Shown here in pieces: positions 8,463-17,430 of a stretch of DNA of 46,988 bases. The notes beneath the pieces were generated by a model. That model saw only the letters and a program-made list of their open reading frames with translations. It searched no databases and was not told the origin of the DNA. Origin of the DNA: an uncultured Acidimicrobiaceae bacterium. GTDB taxonomy: Bacteria > Actinomycetota > Acidimicrobiia > Spongiisociales > UBA5794. How positions within the stretch are numbered: position 1 is the stretch's first letter; the number at the start of each line of letters is the position of its first letter. The position numbers and the translations under genes are program-made. The stretch spans positions 1 to 46,988 of the forward strand of contig CAMYMC010000033.1 in NCBI GenBank assembly GCA_947259365.1, given 5' to 3'.

Positions 8463-9119
8463 TCACACGTACAGGTGGACGTCGGCGCGCTCCATCACCT
8501 CCATGAAGGTGAGGTACTCGACGACGGGGAGCCCCTCGATGACGAGGTCGTCGCGACGCACCCTGAAGCGGTCGAGCGACGGCCCGCACAGGTAGATGGC
8601 CCCTCCGAGCTCGTGAAGCTGGCGCAGCTTCGCCTGCGGCGGGATGTGACCCGCCCGCTCCAGGCTGCGCCCGGCGAGGAAGCTGAACGGCCGCGCCGCA
8701 CCGCTCAGCTTCGGCCGGTAGCCCCGTTTCAGGATGCGGACCGCAGGGCCCTGGAGATAGCAGTCGACGTGAATCCCCTCGAGTGCGGCGGCGAGGGCGA
8801 ACCCGAGCGGTGAAATCAGCTCGTCGAGACGACAGGACGAGATGACGGCGGCGAGACGGGTGCGGTGCGGGCTCGGTGGACCCTTGGCGACGGTCGCGAT
8901 CACGTCGTCGCCGCTCCGGGTCACGTCGACGAGTGAATGCCCCGTCATCCGGCACCAAGCCGCGAGGTCGGCGGTGATCGGCTCGTATGCGTCGAGCCGG
9001 AGCCGAATCGTCTCGCCCTCCTCCATGCCGGCGAGCCGGCTCGCCGCCTCGTGGGCGATGAACGTCGTGATCGACCTTCCCCGCAGGTCGACGGTTGCGG
9101 CGGCATCGAGCGCACTCAC
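8463..9119 (-). CDS. TusA-like/DsrE-like fusion protein
   Basis: The 218-residue protein has an N-terminal TusA-like alpha/beta fold at about 10-80 and a C-terminal DsrE/DsrF-like domain at about 86-218. TusA and DsrE proteins relay sulfur as cysteine persulfides. However, the TusA segment reads VDLRGRSITTF where the family has its Cys-Pro, so the active cysteine is missing. Cysteines do occur at CRMTG, SSCRLD, DCYLQ and LCGPS, and the last lies near the usual DsrE site. I take the GTG at 9119 as start because GGGGAGG lies 4 bases upstream; an in-frame ATG at 9152 has no such site. The gene is isolated, with no dsr or sox genes nearby, so a sulfur-transfer role is unproven. Confidence 0.6.
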   Translation of the reverse strand: MSALDAAATVDLRGRSITTFIAHEAASRLAGMEEGETIRLRLDAYEPITADLAAWCRMTGHSLVDVTRSGDDVIATVAKGPPSPHRTRLAAVISSCRLDELISPLGFALAAALEGIHVDCYLQGPAVRILKRGYRPKLSGAARPFSFLAGRSLERAGHIPPQAKLRQLHELGGAIYLCGPSLDRFRVRRDDLVIEGLPVVEYLTFMEVMERADVHLYV

Positions 9120-9309
9120 GGTTCCTCCCCTTCCGGCGAACGGTCCCAGCATTCCCTGTGGTGGGGAGCGCGCCTAGAGGCGAAGGTCGGGTGTGGTGTC
9201 CGTCACCGGCGAACCCCTGGTTCTCGTCGTTGGGGCGTGATAGAGAGACCGACGCGGGATCCGGGCGGGAGGGAAAGGGGGCGACATCCCTTCCGGCTTC
9301 CCGCGCCGA

Positions 9310-9834
9310 GTGGCGCCGCTGCTCGTCATCGTCGTCGCCCTCGCTGGGGGCATGTGGTTCTCGCGACGCCCTACCCAGCCGGTCCCCACTGCGCCAGTGA
9401 TCGTCGGGACCGTCGCCGACGCCGCCGCCATCACCGTCCACGTCGCCGGCGCCGTCGCCGACCCCGGTCTCGTCGTCCTCGCAGTCGACGCCCGCGTCGC
9501 CGACGCGGTGGCGGCCGCCGGCGGGGCGGTGCCGGGCGCCCGCCTCTCCGGTCTCAACCTCGCCGCGTCGCTGCGTGACGGTGAGCAGATCGTCGTGCCA
9601 GGCGTCGACGGCGACGGGGCCCCGGCGCCAGTACTCGACGGACGCGTCCGCATCAACGTCGCGGGGGTGAGCGACCTCGAGGCGCTTCCCGGCGTCGGCC
9701 CGGTCCTCGCCGACCGTATCGCTGCGTTCCGGGATGCAAACGGGCCCTTCGAGACGGTCGAGGACCTCCTCGACGTTCCCGGGATCGGCGAGGGGAAGCT
9801 CGCTGCGCTCCGCGACGCGGTCGCGCTCGACTGA
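9310..9834 (+). CDS. comEA: ComEA-like DNA-binding competence protein
   Basis: A membrane-anchored exported protein that binds double-stranded DNA and passes it to the ComEC channel. The order of parts is an N-terminal membrane helix at about 3-16, a SLBB-like domain at about 38-100 (ITVHVAGAVADPGLVVL and the NLAASLRDGEQIVVPG segment), and a C-terminal helix-hairpin-helix pair at 115-174 (INVAGVSDLEALPGVGPVLADRI and LLDVPGIGEGKLAAL). The start is a GTG with no other candidate before the membrane helix. The comEC start codon follows the stop by one base. Confidence 0.9.
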   Translation: MAPLLVIVVALAGGMWFSRRPTQPVPTAPVIVGTVADAAAITVHVAGAVADPGLVVLAVDARVADAVAAAGGAVPGARLSGLNLAASLRDGEQIVVPGVDGDGAPAPVLDGRVRINVAGVSDLEALPGVGPVLADRIAAFRDANGPFETVEDLLDVPGIGEGKLAALRDAVALD

Positions 9835-9835
9835 A

Positions 9836-12007
9836 GTGGAGCTCCGCCGTCCCGCACGCTCCGAGCGCGTCGCAGTGCTCGCGGCCGTGGCGGCCGTCTT
9901 CGGGGCACTCGCCGGTCTGGGCTGGGGTGTTCCTGCGCTCTCGGCTGCGACGCTCGGTCTCGCCGCCCCGCGACGGCACCGGCCCCTCGCCATTGCGGTG
10001 CTCGCCGCCGGCGCGCTCGCCGGCGTAGCGGCCGCCGCCCGGGTCGAGGCCACGGTGGTGGCGGAGTTGCCGGCGGGACGGGTCGAGATCGGCGGCGTCG
10101 CGGTGGGGGACGCGGCGGCCGGGGAGTTCGGGGCTTCGGTCCTCGTGCGGCCGGACCGCATCGGCACCGGCTCGGGCTGGGCGCGGTGGGCGGGCCCGCC
10201 CATTCTGGTCAGGGCGGGGGGAGGACCGGACGTCACCGTCGGCGACCTGGTCGTCGCTCGGGGTGTCGTGCGCCGCCGGCCCGGCCGGATTCGGGGCGTG
10301 GTCTATGCCGGAGAGCTCCGCAACGCGGCCATCGAAGTGCTCGCCGGCTCGGATGCGCCCCACATCGCCGCCGGCAACATGCTCCGTCGTCGGGTGCAGC
10401 GGGGCCTCGGCGCGATCGAGGCGGGGCCTGGAGTCGCCCTCGTCGCCGGTCTGCTGATCGGCGACACCGCAGGCCTCACTCCGGCCGAGCTCGAGGACCT
10501 GCGCCGCAGCGGCCTCACACACTATGTCGCGGTCTCCGGAGGGAACGTCGCGCTCTTTCTCGCCGCCTGGTGGCTGGCCATGGCGCCGTTGGGGCTCGGC
10601 GCCCGTGCCCGGTCTGTCGCCGGACTCCTCGCGCTCGCGGTCTTCGTGGTGGCGACGAGGTGGGAGCCGTCGGTGGTCCGGGCCGGCGCCATGGCGGCCG
10701 TCGTGTTGAGCGGCCGGATCCTCGGACTGCCGGTCGGACCGTGGGGCGCGCTCGGCGTCGCGGTGACCGGCCTGGTGCTGGTGAGTGGCGATCTCGCTGC
10801 AGACCTCGGCTTCCAGCTATCGGTGCTGGCGACCGCAGGCGTCGTTGCCGGATCGAGGATCTTTGCCGGGAGGCGGCCCGGGTTCGCCTGGACCGCTTTG
10901 GGCGCCACCATCGCCGCCCAGACGGCCGTGCTGCCGCTCCTCCTGCTGCGAATCGGGTCGGTGCCGCTCGTGGCGCCGCTCGCCAACGTCGTCGCCGCCC
11001 CGCTCGTCGCGCTGGCGACCGCGACGGCAGGCATCGGCGTCGTCGTCGGCGCCGAGCCCCTCACGAGCCTCGGGGCGATGGTGGCAGGCGTGATCTTGCG
11101 CATCGCCGCGCTCGGCGCCTCATGGCCGCAGTTGGACGCGCTCGGCGTCGTCGCCCTCGCCCTCGCCGGTCTTGCCGCGAGGGTCCGGTCGTTGCGCCCG
11201 GTCGTCGCGGCCGTCGTGTCGCTCGCGGTCCTCGCCGCCCTGCCGGAGCCGGTGCCGTGGCCCGGCGTCGCCACGGTGTCGTTCCTCGACGTCGGGCAGG
11301 GCGACGCCGTCCTCCTCCGGTCTCCCGACGGCGCCGCCGCCCTCGTCGACGGCGGCTCGGACCCGGACCGGCTGCGGCGACGGCTCGCCGCGCGAGGTGT
11401 GACGAGGCTCGACCTCGTCGTCGCCACCCACGGCGACTCTGATCATGTCGGTGGTCTCGTCGGGCTCGTCGACCGTTACGACGTGGCGACGCTGTGGGTA
11501 CCGGGTCACGGCGAGCCGGGGCCGGTCCTCGAAGGCGTCATCCGGCAGGCTCGCTCCACCGGGACGGCGGTCGCAGCGGCGCCGGTGGCGGCCCGTACCC
11601 GGGTGGGGGGCTTCCAGGTCACCGTCGTCGGGCCCCGTCGCCGCTACGCGTCGGACAACGATGGCTCCGTGGTGCTCTGGGTCGAAGCGGCGGAACAGAC
11701 CGTCCTGCTCGCCGGCGACGTCGAGGCCGTTGCCCAATCGGAGCTGCCCCCGCTGCGACCCGACGTGCTGCTCGTGCCCCATCACGGCTCGGCGACGAGC
11801 GATCTCCGCTGGCTGGCGAGCACCGCCGGGCGGATCGTCGTGATCAGCGTCGGTGAGAACCACTTCGGGCACCCGGCGCCCCCGGTCGTCGAGACGCTGG
11901 CCGCCACCGGAGCCGAGGTTCGTACCACGCTGGAGGAAGGCACGATCGACGTCGAGCTCGGTCGTGCCGGAGCTCGACGCAGTCAGGGTCTACCCTCGCT
12001 GCCGTGA
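9836..12007 (+). CDS. comEC: ComEC/Rec2 family DNA-uptake channel
   Basis: A polytopic membrane protein that forms the channel for single-stranded DNA import during transformation. An N-terminal membrane and OB-fold region is followed by a long hydrophobic ComEC domain and a C-terminal metallo-beta-lactamase-type domain with FLDVGQGDAVLL, THGDSDHVGGL and LLVPHHGSA. The metal-binding HGDSDH is intact, so a nuclease role is plausible. The GTG at 9836 directly follows the comEA stop; a longer in-frame start at 9734 would overlap comEA and encode low-complexity Arg/Ser. The stop overlaps the holA GTG by 4 bases. No pilus or comF genes are in view. Confidence 0.92.
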   Translation: MELRRPARSERVAVLAAVAAVFGALAGLGWGVPALSAATLGLAAPRRHRPLAIAVLAAGALAGVAAAARVEATVVAELPAGRVEIGGVAVGDAAAGEFGASVLVRPDRIGTGSGWARWAGPPILVRAGGGPDVTVGDLVVARGVVRRRPGRIRGVVYAGELRNAAIEVLAGSDAPHIAAGNMLRRRVQRGLGAIEAGPGVALVAGLLIGDTAGLTPAELEDLRRSGLTHYVAVSGGNVALFLAAWWLAMAPLGLGARARSVAGLLALAVFVVATRWEPSVVRAGAMAAVVLSGRILGLPVGPWGALGVAVTGLVLVSGDLAADLGFQLSVLATAGVVAGSRIFAGRRPGFAWTALGATIAAQTAVLPLLLLRIGSVPLVAPLANVVAAPLVALATATAGIGVVVGAEPLTSLGAMVAGVILRIAALGASWPQLDALGVVALALAGLAARVRSLRPVVAAVVSLAVLAALPEPVPWPGVATVSFLDVGQGDAVLLRSPDGAAALVDGGSDPDRLRRRLAARGVTRLDLVVATHGDSDHVGGLVGLVDRYDVATLWVPGHGEPGPVLEGVIRQARSTGTAVAAAPVAARTRVGGFQVTVVGPRRRYASDNDGSVVLWVEAAEQTVLLAGDVEAVAQSELPPLRPDVLLVPHHGSATSDLRWLASTAGRIVVISVGENHFGHPAPPVVETLAATGAEVRTTLEEGTIDVELGRAGARRSQGLPSLP
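11991..11996 (+). promoter_or_regulatory. Candidate internal -10 for holA
   Basis: TACCCT inside the 3' end of comEC, 7 bases before the holA GTG. It matches the leaderless arrangement seen elsewhere in the window. Chance occurrence is possible, since holA is also translationally coupled to comEC. Confidence 0.3.
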
Positions 12008-12996
12008 AGCCGATCGTGACCGTGGTGGGGCCGCGGGACGCGGGGCCCGGAGAGCGCGACCTCATGCTGGCCCGCGCCGGCGCCGTGTTCGAAGAGGCAG
12101 GGGCCGACCCGGTGACCCGCGTCGACGTTCCCGGACGCGGGAGCGGTGAGGACGTCTCCGACGCCGGGATGCGGGTGCCCGTCCAGGCCGTCGTCCCCGC
12201 TCTGCAGAGCGGCTCACTCTTCGGCGAGGGCGGCGGGCTCCTCGTCGTCGACGCCCACGCACTCCTCGCCGCCGAGGCGGAGGTCATCGCCGAGGTGCTC
12301 GGGGGCGGGGCGCCGGGGCTGTCGGTCGTCGCCGTGTTCGTGGCGGCGGGCACTGTGCCCGCCCCGCTGGGGAAGCTGCTCAGGAAGCTCGGCGACGTGA
12401 TCACCGTCAAGAAGCTCACCGAGAAGGGGGCGGCGGAGTGGATCCGGCACGCCGCTCGCAGCCGCGGCTTGCGTCTCGGCAGCGGCGCCGCCGACGCCCT
12501 CGTCCACCGGTTCGGCGCCGACGTCGCCTCCATCGGCCAGGCGCTCGACCAGCTCGCGTCCGCGGGCGGGGTCGTATCGGCCGACGAGGTCCGGTCCCGG
12601 TTCAAGAATCGGCCTGACGAGCCGACGTGGCATTACATGGACGCCGTCGCTGCCGGTGACCAGGGACAAGCGCTGCGCCGTCTCGCCGACTTCCTCCACC
12701 ACGGCCATCCCCTCGTGCTCGTCGCCACCCTCCACAACGACCTGAGGCGCCGCTCCCTGTCGGCGGCGGCCCCCGATTACGACACGTTCGCCGAGTGGGA
12801 CGGCGGCACACGGAACTACGGCATGGAGAAGGTGTGGAAGCAGCGGGGCCGGGTGAGGGCCTCCGATCTGGCCCACGCCCTCGACGCCGTGGCTCGCGCC
12901 GACCTCGCCCTGAAGACGACGCCCGAGGCGACGCACCGGGTCATGTTGGAGCGGCTCACCGTGGCGCTGTGCCGCTGGTACGGGCGCTCGCGTTGA
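12004..12996 (+). CDS. holA: DNA polymerase III delta subunit
   Basis: Clamp-loader subunit that opens the sliding clamp (330 residues, usual size). The N-terminal AAA-like fold lacks a Walker A motif, as usual for delta. KKLTEKGAAEWIRHAARSRG and the C-terminal ALRRLADFLHHGHPLVLVATL segment are typical HolA features. It follows comEC with a 4-base overlap; comEC-holA adjacency is widespread in bacteria. It is convergent with the macrodomain gene 12 bases downstream. Confidence 0.9.
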   Translation: MKPIVTVVGPRDAGPGERDLMLARAGAVFEEAGADPVTRVDVPGRGSGEDVSDAGMRVPVQAVVPALQSGSLFGEGGGLLVVDAHALLAAEAEVIAEVLGGGAPGLSVVAVFVAAGTVPAPLGKLLRKLGDVITVKKLTEKGAAEWIRHAARSRGLRLGSGAADALVHRFGADVASIGQALDQLASAGGVVSADEVRSRFKNRPDEPTWHYMDAVAAGDQGQALRRLADFLHHGHPLVLVATLHNDLRRRSLSAAAPDYDTFAEWDGGTRNYGMEKVWKQRGRVRASDLAHALDAVARADLALKTTPEATHRVMLERLTVALCRWYGRSR

Positions 12997-13008
12997 CGCC
13001 GGCGGGAC

Positions 13009-13530
13009 CTAACCGAGGCGCTCCCGGTACAGAGCGTGGTTCTCGTCGTCGAAGCACACGAAGGTGATCGTGTCGAGGACGTCGGGGTGGTCCTCCACCC
13101 AGCGGGTGACGGCAGCGATCGCGGTGTCGGCGGCGAGGGCCTTGGGGAAGTGGTAGACGCCTGTCGAGATGTTGGGGAACGTCACGCTCGCGCACTCGTT
13201 GGCGGCGGCGAGCTCGAGGCTCCTCTCATAGCACGACGCGAGCAGGGCGGCTGCTTCGGCCTCGTCCACGGCACCCCAGATCGGTCCCACGGTGTGGATG
13301 ACGTGGCGGGCGGGGAGTCGGCCCGCGGTGGTGACCACGGCGTCGCCCGTCGTGAGGTCGCCTTGGCGAGCGCGGATCTCACGGCACGCCGCGACGATCG
13401 TGGGACCTCCGGCCCGGTGGATGGCGCCGTCGACGCCGCCGCCTCCGAGGAGGGTCGCGTTCGCCGCGTTGACGATCGCGTCCGCCGGCACCTTCGTGAT
13501 GTCGTCGTGAACGAGCTCGATCGACGTCAT
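13009..13530 (-). CDS. Macrodomain protein, O-acetyl-ADP-ribose deacetylase type
   Basis: A 173-residue single macrodomain. It shows GDI-like HDDITKVPADAIVNAANATL, the glycine-rich LGGGGVDGAIHRAGG and NISTGVYHFP, which form the ADP-ribose pocket of MacroD/YmdB-type enzymes. The predicted reaction is hydrolysis of O-acetyl-ADP-ribose or removal of mono-ADP-ribose from acidic residues. It is the last gene of a minus-strand group rpsT-greA-macrodomain, 45 bases after greA. There is no partner ADP-ribosyltransferase in view, so a toxin-antitoxin role is not indicated. Confidence 0.88.
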   Translation of the reverse strand: MTSIELVHDDITKVPADAIVNAANATLLGGGGVDGAIHRAGGPTIVAACREIRARQGDLTTGDAVVTTAGRLPARHVIHTVGPIWGAVDEAEAAALLASCYERSLELAAANECASVTFPNISTGVYHFPKALAADTAIAAVTRWVEDHPDVLDTITFVCFDDENHALYRERLG

Positions 13531-13575
13531 GGGTCGAGGCTACCGGCCCGGCGCCGGGGCGCGCCGACGGCGGCG

Positions 13576-14052
13576 TCAGTCCTCGTAGAGCCGTACCGCC
13601 CGCACCGTGTAGGTGAACGTGCCGCCCGGCGCCTCGTACGTGACCGTGTCACCGGGCACCGCCCCCAGCAGCGCGGTGCCGAGTGGGCTGTCGGGCGAGG
13701 CGAGCAGCATCCCCCGGACCTTGTTCTCGGATGGGGCGATGAAGAAGTCGAGCTCGTCGCCGTCGTCGTCGACGACGGTGGCGACGGTGCCCACCTCGAT
13801 CCGGCCGGAGTCCTCGATCTCGCCGATCTCGCAGTTCTCGAGGATGTACTTGACCTGGCGGATCCTCGCCTCCATGAGGCCCTGTTCGTCCTTCGCCGCG
13901 TCGTACTCGGCGTTCTCTCGGATGTCGCCGTGTTCGCGAGCGTCCGCGATGCGCTGCTCGGCCTCGCGACGCCCGAACGTCGTGAGCTGCTCGAGTTCGT
14001 CGACGAGCTTGCGATGAGCGTCTGGCGTCAACCAGGTCTTGGCGTCGGTCAT
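13576..14052 (-). CDS. greA: Transcription elongation factor GreA
   Basis: Rescues backtracked RNA polymerase by stimulating transcript cleavage. The 158 residues match the usual length. The N-terminal coiled coil carries the acidic tip motif (IADAREHGDIRENAEYDAAKDEQG), and the C-terminal FKBP-like domain ends ALLGAVPGDTVTYEAPGGTFTYTV. The start is the ATG at 14052, 17 bases after the rpsT stop, so it is probably in an operon with rpsT. Confidence 0.95.
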   Translation of the reverse strand: MTDAKTWLTPDAHRKLVDELEQLTTFGRREAEQRIADAREHGDIRENAEYDAAKDEQGLMEARIRQVKYILENCEIGEIEDSGRIEVGTVATVVDDDGDELDFFIAPSENKVRGMLLASPDSPLGTALLGAVPGDTVTYEAPGGTFTYTVRAVRLYED

Positions 14053-14069
14053 AACCGGAAGGTCGGCGA

Positions 14070-14336
14070 TCAGCCGAGCTCGCTGCGGATCTGCGTGGCG
14101 AGGCGAGCTTTGCGTCGGGCAGCGGTGTTCTTGTGAATGATGCCTGCGGCGGCGGCCCTGTCGATCCTGCGCTGGGCGATCCGCAGCGCCTCCTCGGCGG
14201 CGGCCGCGTCGCCGGAGCGGGCCGCGTCGACCGCGGCTCGCTCCCGGGTCTTGAGCTCCGAACGCAAGCCCTTGTTGCGGACGCGGCGCGTCTCGTTCTG
14301 GCGGTTGCGCTTGATCTGGGACTTGATGTTGGCCAT
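14070..14336 (-). CDS. rpsT: 30S ribosomal protein S20
   Basis: An 88-residue, strongly basic protein that binds 16S rRNA. The N-terminus [15 protein letters not shown] and the C-terminal segment [15 protein letters not shown] are diagnostic. An AGGTG lies about 7 bases before the ATG. It is divergent from lepA; the rpsT/lepA pairing is common in actinobacteria. Confidence 0.96.
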   Translation of the reverse strand: MANIKSQIKRNRQNETRRVRNKGLRSELKTRERAAVDAARSGDAAAAEEALRIAQRRIDRAAAAGIIHKNTAARRKARLATQIRSELG

Positions 14337-14395
14337 ACCGAAACACCTGGGGCGTCGAGGGAACGGCGGGAGGTTAGCAGTCCTGCGGGCACCGG

Positions 14396-14401
14396 TACAA
14401 T
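14396..14401 (+). promoter_or_regulatory. -10 element upstream of lepA
   Basis: TACAAT, a close match to TATAAT, lies 37 bases before the chosen lepA start. An in-frame ATG at 14400 overlaps this hexamer and so is unlikely to be the start if the promoter is used. Confidence 0.5.
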
Positions 14402-14438
14402 GCACGCTTCGCCTGCTCCCGACGCCCTTCGGCTGCTC

Positions 14439-16238
14439 ATGGACCCGTCGCGCATCCGCAACTTCAGCATCATCGCCCACATCGACCACGGGAAGTCGAC
14501 GCTCGCCGATCGCCTCCTGGAGCGCAGCGGCGCGATCGCGAAGAGGGACATGCGCGACCAGCTGCTCGACACGATGGACCTCGAGCGGGAGCGGGGCATC
14601 ACGATCAAGGCGAACTCGGTGCGCATCGACCACACCGCTGCCGACGGCGCCGTGTACCAGCTCAACCTCATCGACACGCCCGGTCACGTCGACTTCTCCT
14701 ACGAGGTGTCGCGCAGCCTCGCTGCCTGCGAAGGGGCCGTGCTCCTCGTCGACGCCAGCCAGGGCGTCGAGGCCCAGACGCTCGCCAATGCCTATCTCGC
14801 GGTCGAGCACGGTCTCGAGGTCATTCCGGTGGTGAACAAGGTCGACCTCCCTGCGGCGGACCCGGACCGGGTGGCGGCCGAGCTGGCGTCGATCCTCGGG
14901 GACGACCCCGCCGACGTCGTCCGGATCTCGGCGAAGACGGGCGAGGGCGTCGAGGACCTCATCGAGTCCATCATCTCCACGCTGCCGTCCCCGTCGGGGG
15001 ACGGGGGTGCTCCGCTGCGGGCGCTCGTGTTCGATTCGCATTACGACACGTACCGCGGCGTCGTCTGCCATGTGCGGGTCGTCGACGGCGTCCTCGAGGC
15101 CGGGGCCGGTGTCACGTTCATGGCGACGGGGGAGCAGGCCGGCGCCGACGAGGTGGGCGTCCTTCGCCCCGTCCCCGAATCGCTCGGTGCCCTCGGCGCG
15201 GGCGAGGTCGGCTATCTCGTCACCGGTGTGAAGGAGATCGACAGCATCCGGGTGGGCGATACCGTGACCGCGACCGCGGACCCGGCGCCGGCACCCCTCG
15301 CCGGGTACGCCGAGCCGAAGCCGATGGTCTTCTCGGGCCTGTTCCCCACCGACGGGGACGACTTCGAGCGGCTTCGCGACGCGCTCGACAAGCTGCGGCT
15401 CAACGACTCGTCGCTCGTGTACGAGCCGGAGACGTCACGGGCGCTCGGGTTCGGGTTCCGCTGCGGATTCCTGGGCCTGCTGCACATGGAGATCGTCAGG
15501 GAGCGCCTCGAGCGCGAGTACGACCTCGACCTCGTCGCCACTGCCCCCTCGGTCGAGTTCCGGGCGACGGCTGCCGAAGGTGCGACGGTGTCGGTCCGCT
15601 CGCCTCAGGACCTCCCCGCCGATGGGAGCCTCGCCGCCATCGCCGAGCCGTACGTGCGGCTCATGATCGTGACGCCGTCCGAGTACATCGGCACGGTGAT
15701 GGAGCTCGTCCAGCAGCGGCGGGGCGAGATGGGGGAGATGACCTACCTGTCGCCCGAGCGCGTCGAGCTCCACTACTCCGTTCCGCTCGCCGAGATCGTC
15801 TTCGACTTCTTCGATCAGCTCAAGTCGAGGACGCGCGGGTATGCGTCCCTCGACTACGAGGCGGACGGCTACCGGGAGTCCGACCTCGTGCGCGTCGACA
15901 TCCTGCTCAACGGTGTCCCCGTCGATGCGTTCTCCACCGTCGTCCATCGCGACAGGGCGTACGGCTATGGGCGAAGGATGGTGGAGCGGCTTCGCGAGCT
16001 CATTCCCCGCCAGCTCTTCGACGTCCCCGTGCAGGCCGCCGTCGGCGGACGCATCGTGGCGCGAGAGACGGTGAAGGCGAAGCGCAAGGACGTGCTCGCC
16101 AAGTGTTACGGGGGCGACGTGACCCGCAAGCGCAAGCTTCTTGAGCGTCAGAAGGAGGGGAAGCGGCGCATGAAGATGGTCGGACGCGTCGAGGTGCCGC
16201 ATGAGGCGTTCATCTCGGCCTTGCGCATCGATGGGTGA
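14439..16238 (+). CDS. lepA: Translation factor LepA (EF4)
   Basis: Ribosome-associated GTPase. From the ATG at 14439 it starts [20 protein letters not shown], the normal LepA N-terminus, with the P-loop at 14-21, then [10 protein letters not shown] (switch I), DTPGHVDF (switch II) and NKVDL. The C-terminal domain ends with the LepA-specific basic tail [20 protein letters not shown]. The length of 599 residues is standard. The frame stays open far upstream but that stretch is antisense to rpsT. The stop lies inside the hemW start region, with an 8-base overlap. Confidence 0.97.
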   Translation: MDPSRIRNFSIIAHIDHGKSTLADRLLERSGAIAKRDMRDQLLDTMDLERERGITIKANSVRIDHTAADGAVYQLNLIDTPGHVDFSYEVSRSLAACEGAVLLVDASQGVEAQTLANAYLAVEHGLEVIPVVNKVDLPAADPDRVAAELASILGDDPADVVRISAKTGEGVEDLIESIISTLPSPSGDGGAPLRALVFDSHYDTYRGVVCHVRVVDGVLEAGAGVTFMATGEQAGADEVGVLRPVPESLGALGAGEVGYLVTGVKEIDSIRVGDTVTATADPAPAPLAGYAEPKPMVFSGLFPTDGDDFERLRDALDKLRLNDSSLVYEPETSRALGFGFRCGFLGLLHMEIVRERLEREYDLDLVATAPSVEFRATAAEGATVSVRSPQDLPADGSLAAIAEPYVRLMIVTPSEYIGTVMELVQQRRGEMGEMTYLSPERVELHYSVPLAEIVFDFFDQLKSRTRGYASLDYEADGYRESDLVRVDILLNGVPVDAFSTVVHRDRAYGYGRRMVERLRELIPRQLFDVPVQAAVGGRIVARETVKAKRKDVLAKCYGGDVTRKRKLLERQKEGKRRMKMVGRVEVPHEAFISALRIDG

Positions 16239-17421
16239 GTCGCCGGCCGTGGCGGCGCCGGCCCCCGACTCGGCTGCGATCGCCGACGCCGCCGCGTCGT
16301 GGCGCGCCGCGTACGTCCATCTCCCGTTCTGCAGGCGGCGCTGCCCCTACTGCGATTTCGCCGTCGTCACCCCTGGGGACGGTAACGGTGACGGCCCGGA
16401 CGCGTACGTGGCCGCCCTCGTCGCCGAGATCGGGATGGAGGCGGCGTGGGGGCCGCTCGACGCCGTCAACTTCGGCGGGGGGACGCCGAGCCTGACCCCG
16501 CCCGATCACCTCGAGCGCATCCTCGCCGCCCTCGACGCCCGGTTCGGGTTCACCGACGGGGTCGAGGTCAGCCTCGAAGCAAACCCCGAGGACTGGAGCG
16601 ACGTGCTCGCCCGGCGGCTGCTCGACCTCGGGTTCACCCGCGTCTCGTTCGGCGTCCAGTCCTTCGACGTCGGTGTGCTCGGCTCGCTCGGCAGGCTCCA
16701 CGGCCCCGAAGAGGCCGAGGCCGTCGTTTCCTCGGCGATGGGCACCGGCTTCCCCTCGGTCGGCCTCGACCTCATCTTCGGAACGCCGGCAGAGACGATG
16801 ACCTCTTGGGAGGCGACGGTGCAAAGGGCGCTTGCGCTCGCCCCCGACCACCTCTCTGCCTATGCGCTGACCGTCGAGCCGGGCACGGCGCTGTCGCGAG
16901 CCGTTGGCGCCGGTGCCCCGTCACCCGATCCCGACGACCAGGCGGACAAATACGAGCACCTCGAGGCCGCGGCGGCGGAGGCCGGTCTCGTCCGCTACGA
17001 GGTCTCCAACTACGCCCGTCCCGGTCATCCCTGTCGCTACAACCTCGTCACCTGGGCGCACGGTGAGTACGTGGCCTTCGGGCTCGGCGCCCACGACCAC
17101 CGCGACGGCTCGCGGGGTCGCAACCTTCGCAGGCTCGACCGGTATCTCGAAGCCGTTGCCGCCGGTGTGAGGCCGCGCCGCGGCACCGAGAGCCTCGATG
17201 GGTGGTCGCGAGAGCAGGAGCGCCTCATGGTCGGCCTGCGCCGGACGGCGGGGGTCAGGCCGGGGAAGGTCGGGACCGCATTGCTCGCGTCCGATGCCGG
17301 GCGCCGGCTGCTCGATGCGGGCGTCGTAGCCGTCGATGCCGGGCGGCTGCGGGTCGTGACACCCCTGCTCACCGATGCGGTCGTGCGCACCGTCTTATCA
17401 CTCGCGCCGGGAGAGTGCTAA
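16231..17421 (+). CDS. hemW: Radical SAM heme chaperone HemW
   Basis: A coproporphyrinogen III oxidase-like radical SAM protein that in bacteria inserts heme into target proteins. The [4Fe-4S] motif is CRRRCPYC (C-x3-C-x2-C), followed by NFGGGTPS and the HemW-like [15 protein letters not shown]. The ATG at 16231 overlaps lepA by 8 bases; an in-frame ATG at 16201 lies deeper in lepA. The 396 residues fit HemW rather than HemN. The last triplet of the gene, TAA, is also the end of the CIRCE operator of hrcA. Confidence 0.92.
   Translation: MGESPAVAAPAPDSAAIADAAASWRAAYVHLPFCRRRCPYCDFAVVTPGDGNGDGPDAYVAALVAEIGMEAAWGPLDAVNFGGGTPSLTPPDHLERILAALDARFGFTDGVEVSLEANPEDWSDVLARRLLDLGFTRVSFGVQSFDVGVLGSLGRLHGPEEAEAVVSSAMGTGFPSVGLDLIFGTPAETMTSWEATVQRALALAPDHLSAYALTVEPGTALSRAVGAGAPSPDPDDQADKYEHLEAAAAEAGLVRYEVSNYARPGHPCRYNLVTWAHGEYVAFGLGAHDHRDGSRGRNLRRLDRYLEAVAAGVRPRRGTESLDGWSREQERLMVGLRRTAGVRPGKVGTALLASDAGRRLLDAGVVAVDAGRLRVVTPLLTDAVVRTVLSLAPGEC
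17395..17421 (+). promoter_or_regulatory. CIRCE operator (HrcA binding site)
   Basis: TTATCACTC (17395-17403), nine bases, then GAGTGCTAA (17413-17421). This matches the CIRCE consensus TTAGCACTC-N9-GAGTGCTAA with a single mismatch. It lies inside the 3' end of hemW and overlaps a TAACTT -10-like hexamer (17419-17424), which itself ends 6 bases before the hrcA ATG. HrcA bound here would block its own promoter. Confidence 0.92.
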
Positions 17422-17430
17422 CTTGCGACC

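Noticed and set aside
14400..14402. In-frame ATG as the lepA start
   Set aside because: It overlaps the TACAAT -10 element, and the normal LepA N-terminus begins at 14439.
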